33,805 nt of DNA from Bacteroidales bacterium. Lineage in GTDB: Bacteria; Bacteroidota; Bacteroidia; Bacteroidales; WCHB1-69. Positions within the stretch are counted from its first letter, which is position 1. Every line of letters begins with the position of its first letter. Below, in pieces: positions 31,756-33,805 of this stretch. The position numbers and the translations under genes are program-made. The stretch covers positions 1 through 33,805 of the forward strand of contig JAGCFD010000048.1 of assembly GCA_017650305.1 (NCBI GenBank), read 5' to 3'. Under the pieces are notes generated by a model. The model worked only from the letters and a program-made list of their open reading frames with translations, did no database searches and was not told where the DNA came from.

Positions 31756-33543
31756 TCAGTCTTCCGATTCGGCGGCGATGAACGACTGGTATTCCGCCAG
31801 AAACCGTGCCTTGGAGACGAAGCCGATGTATTCGCGGTCGCGAGAGATAATCGGCATGTTGAAGTTGCCGGTGCGGTTGAACTTTTCCAGCACGGCGGTC
31901 GCTGTATCATCGTCATAGATGAACTCGCCAGGGTCGATCATCAAGTCCTCGACTAACAGGGTGTCGTATTTCGACTGGTCGAAGATGGTTGGCCGGTGGT
32001 CATCCATCACCAACAATCCCTCGAAATGGTTGGCATCGTCGGTTACGACAAACAGATTGCGCTTGCTGCGGGCGATGAGTTCCGTATAGGTGCGGAGGGT
32101 GCTGTGGATGGGGATGGTGAGGATGTTGGTGTCGATGATCTTGTTCCACTGCAGTTTGCGAAGGGCGTATTTGTCTTTGTTATGGGTTTTCAGGTTGTCC
32201 TTTTCGGCAAGATGGTAGGTATAGATGGAATATTTCTCAAATGGATGGACACTGATGTAGGAGCAGGTGGCGGTAATCATCAGCGGGATAAGCAGGGTGT
32301 AGCCACCGGATAGTTCCGCAATCAGGAAGATGGCCGTCAGGGGAGCCTGCATGATGCCGGTCATGACGCCAGCCATGCCTGCCAACACGAAATTGGCGGT
32401 CGGCACGTCCCAGGGAAGGAACTGCTGCGCCATGAGGGCGACAAAGAGCCCGACGAAGGCGCCGATGAACAGGGAAGGCGCGAACACACCGCCCACACCG
32501 CCGGAGGAGGTGGTCAAGGTGGTGGCGAAGACCTTCAGCATGAAGATGCCAAGAACACCCAGCAACAAAGCGTGGGGCCGCTGGAAGAACTCCGAGAGCG
32601 GAGAATTGGAAAACAGATGGTTGAAGTCCCCGTTGATGATGGAGTTTATGCTGTTGTAACCCTCTCCGAAGAATGTCGGGAAAAGACAGATGAAACCACA
32701 GAGCATCAGGCTGCCGATGATGGCCCGCGCGTATATGTTGTGGAGGCGCTTCATCTGACGGTCTATCCAGCGTGATGTGCGCAGAAAGAAGACCGACACT
32801 AACCCCGTGAGCAGTCCCAACACGATATAAAGCGGAATGTTGCCCATCAGGAATGTCTGCGTGGGATCGAAGGTGAACATCACCGTCTTGCCCCAGAAGA
32901 GCAGCGACATGACCGTTCCTGTTATGGCGGAGATGAGCAACGGCAGGATGGCGCTGCCCGTCAGGTCGAGCATCAACACCTCGAAGGTAAAGACGAGCGC
33001 CGCGATGGGAGCTTTGAAGATGGCTGCCATGGCCGCTGCAGAACCGCACGCCAGCAACAAGGTGGTGTGCTTGCTGTTCATCTTGAAGAATCGGCCGACG
33101 TTGGAACCGATGGCCGAGCCCGTCAGCACAATGGGCGCCTCCAGTCCCACTGAACCGCCAAAACCCACCGTGATGGAACTCGCCACCATGGAGGAATAGA
33201 CGTTGTGAAAACGCAACTTGCCGTCACTCTTGCAGATGGACTTCAAGACAATGCTGACCCCATGACTCAAGTCATCTCGTACAATCTTTTTCACAAACAG
33301 CAAGGTGAGCAGGATGCCGATCGGAGGGAAAATCAGATACAGGTACTTGACAGCCAAGTAGGCGAAGATCTTGCTGACCGCTATGGAGGTGAGGTGCAGC
33401 AGATTCTTGATGACCACCGCTGCGGTTGCCCCCAAAATGCCTATCAAGCCACTCAATATCAAGATGATACCCCTGGAGCTAAAGTGTTTCTCCAGAAATT
33501 TCCTGAAACGGACAAACCGATATAACTGCTTATGATAACGCAT
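31756..33543 (-). CDS. ClC-family chloride channel/antiporter with C-terminal CBS domains
   Basis: 595 residues from the Met at 33543. An in-frame Met at 33570 is rejected because a minus-strand -7 box covers 33560-33567. The ClC membrane domain (about 25-430) has GGSVGLEAPIVLTGSAIGS with the gating Glu at 135, FKAPIAALVFTFEVLMLDL, SSGGVGGVFAPSLFIGAFVG and MAGVMTGIMQAPLTAIFLIAE, where the last is a typical helix-N region. Two CBS domains follow (about 455-590: NILTIPIHSTLRTYTELIA and VEDLMIDPGEFIYDDDTATA). The usual GSGIP loop reads LSHGVSIV, a variant. Channel or proton-coupled exchange cannot be decided from sequence alone. It converges on the island region and stands alone. Confidence 0.93.
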   Translation of the reverse strand: MRYHKQLYRFVRFRKFLEKHFSSRGIILILSGLIGILGATAAVVIKNLLHLTSIAVSKIFAYLAVKYLYLIFPPIGILLTLLFVKKIVRDDLSHGVSIVLKSICKSDGKLRFHNVYSSMVASSITVGFGGSVGLEAPIVLTGSAIGSNVGRFFKMNSKHTTLLLACGSAAAMAAIFKAPIAALVFTFEVLMLDLTGSAILPLLISAITGTVMSLLFWGKTVMFTFDPTQTFLMGNIPLYIVLGLLTGLVSVFFLRTSRWIDRQMKRLHNIYARAIIGSLMLCGFICLFPTFFGEGYNSINSIINGDFNHLFSNSPLSEFFQRPHALLLGVLGIFMLKVFATTLTTSSGGVGGVFAPSLFIGAFVGLFVALMAQQFLPWDVPTANFVLAGMAGVMTGIMQAPLTAIFLIAELSGGYTLLIPLMITATCSYISVHPFEKYSIYTYHLAEKDNLKTHNKDKYALRKLQWNKIIDTNILTIPIHSTLRTYTELIARSKRNLFVVTDDANHFEGLLVMDDHRPTIFDQSKYDTLLVEDLMIDPGEFIYDDDTATAVLEKFNRTGNFNMPIISRDREYIGFVSKARFLAEYQSFIAAESED

Positions 33544-33559
33544 GATTTCAATGAAGGCG

Positions 33560-33567
33560 CAAATGTA
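33560..33567 (-). promoter_or_regulatory. -7 box (TACATTTG) for the ClC gene
   Basis: Minus-strand exact TAnnTTTG, 17 bases upstream of the preferred ATG at 33543. Confidence 0.65.
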
Positions 33568-33607
33568 CATAAAAATTGTTATGCCTCAATATTCTGCGTG
33601 TTTTTTG

Positions 33608-33615
33608 TATTTTTG
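33608..33615 (+). promoter_or_regulatory. -7 box (TATTTTTG) upstream of the transposase-like gene
   Basis: Plus-strand TAnnTTTG, 70 bases before the ATG at 33685. It may belong to a chromosomal gene interrupted by the insertion sequence rather than to the transposase. Confidence 0.5.
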
Positions 33616-33684
33616 CCTGTCAATGCCTGAAATAAGTTGACCGCCTATGGTATAAAAACAGTCTAAAAACCAAAGCTAGTCAAC

Positions 33685-33805
33685 ATGGAAAATTTAACAA
33701 AAGAGGAACGCATCAGGCGGCGTTTCAGCGAAAGTTTCAAAAGAAAGAAAGTCCTGGAAATAGAGAGCGGCATTTCAAAAATTGGCGATATTTGCCGCCA
33801 ATACC
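33685..33805 (+). CDS. Transposase orfA-like protein, 3' end cut by the window
   Basis: 40 residues are visible: MENLTKEERIRRRFSESFKR, then KKVLEIESGISKIGDICRQY. The layout (basic RRFSESFKRKKV start followed by a first helix-turn-helix with IGDICRQY) is that of IS3-type or related HTH transposase first frames. The insertion-sequence end would lie between about 33615 and 33685; no terminal repeat can be confirmed without the other end. Confidence 0.7.
   Translation, partial: MENLTKEERIRRRFSESFKRKKVLEIESGISKIGDICRQY

Overview
The window reads as a chromosome segment of a Bacteroidota bacterium, most likely order Bacteroidales. The evidence is repeated TAnnTTTG promoter -7 boxes, near absence of Shine-Dalgarno sequences, a SprA-type type IX secretion (T9SS) translocon next to ruvA, a T9SS C-terminal sorting domain on a large surface protein, and a TonB-dependent receptor with a carboxypeptidase-D-like N-terminal domain. 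Genus cannot be read from the sequence.

Layout. 1-3712: 3' part of a giant T9SS-exported repeat protein, closed by a strong terminator. 3849-10983: a tightly packed plus-strand run with glutamine synthetase, a small membrane protein, a trans-polyprenyl diphosphate synthase, PBP2 (mrdA), RodA and an L-threonine aldolase-like enzyme. 10955-13774: minus-strand housekeeping genes gtrA-like, der, gcvH and frr, the first overlapping the aldolase gene tail to tail. 13775-14169: a 395-bp divergent promoter region. 14170-15426: an old-yellow-enzyme-type oxidoreductase. 15467-18569: minus-strand purD, an MltF-like lytic transglycosylase and a small lipoprotein. 18679-26571: minus-strand sprA (2430 codons) and ruvA. 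26653-28932: the TonB-dependent receptor. 29042-29119: tRNA-Asp(GTC). 29121-31635: two short tandem islands at the tRNA. 31756-33543: a ClC-type chloride channel/transporter with CBS domains (minus). 33685-end: the start of a transposase orfA-like gene.

The most unusual part is 29042-31672. The last 20 bases of tRNA-Asp plus the following A occur three times as direct repeats (29101, 30140, 31616). Each copy is followed at once by its own, different rho-independent terminator. The intervals are 1039 and 1476 bp, and each carries different cargo: a broken winged-helix fragment plus a small two-helix membrane protein in the first, an AAA ATPase with a DUF4143-type C-terminus in the second. Both share a 25-bp block (22/25 identical) about 55-65 bp inside the left end. 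No integrase gene lies in either. This looks like a cassette-like array of tRNA-targeted mini-islands, mobilised in trans or left as remnants.

Functionally, SprA would export proteins such as the first gene product; the polyprenyl synthase, PBP2 and RodA belong to cell-wall elongation; MltF remodels the wall. The remaining genes are ordinary housekeeping functions.
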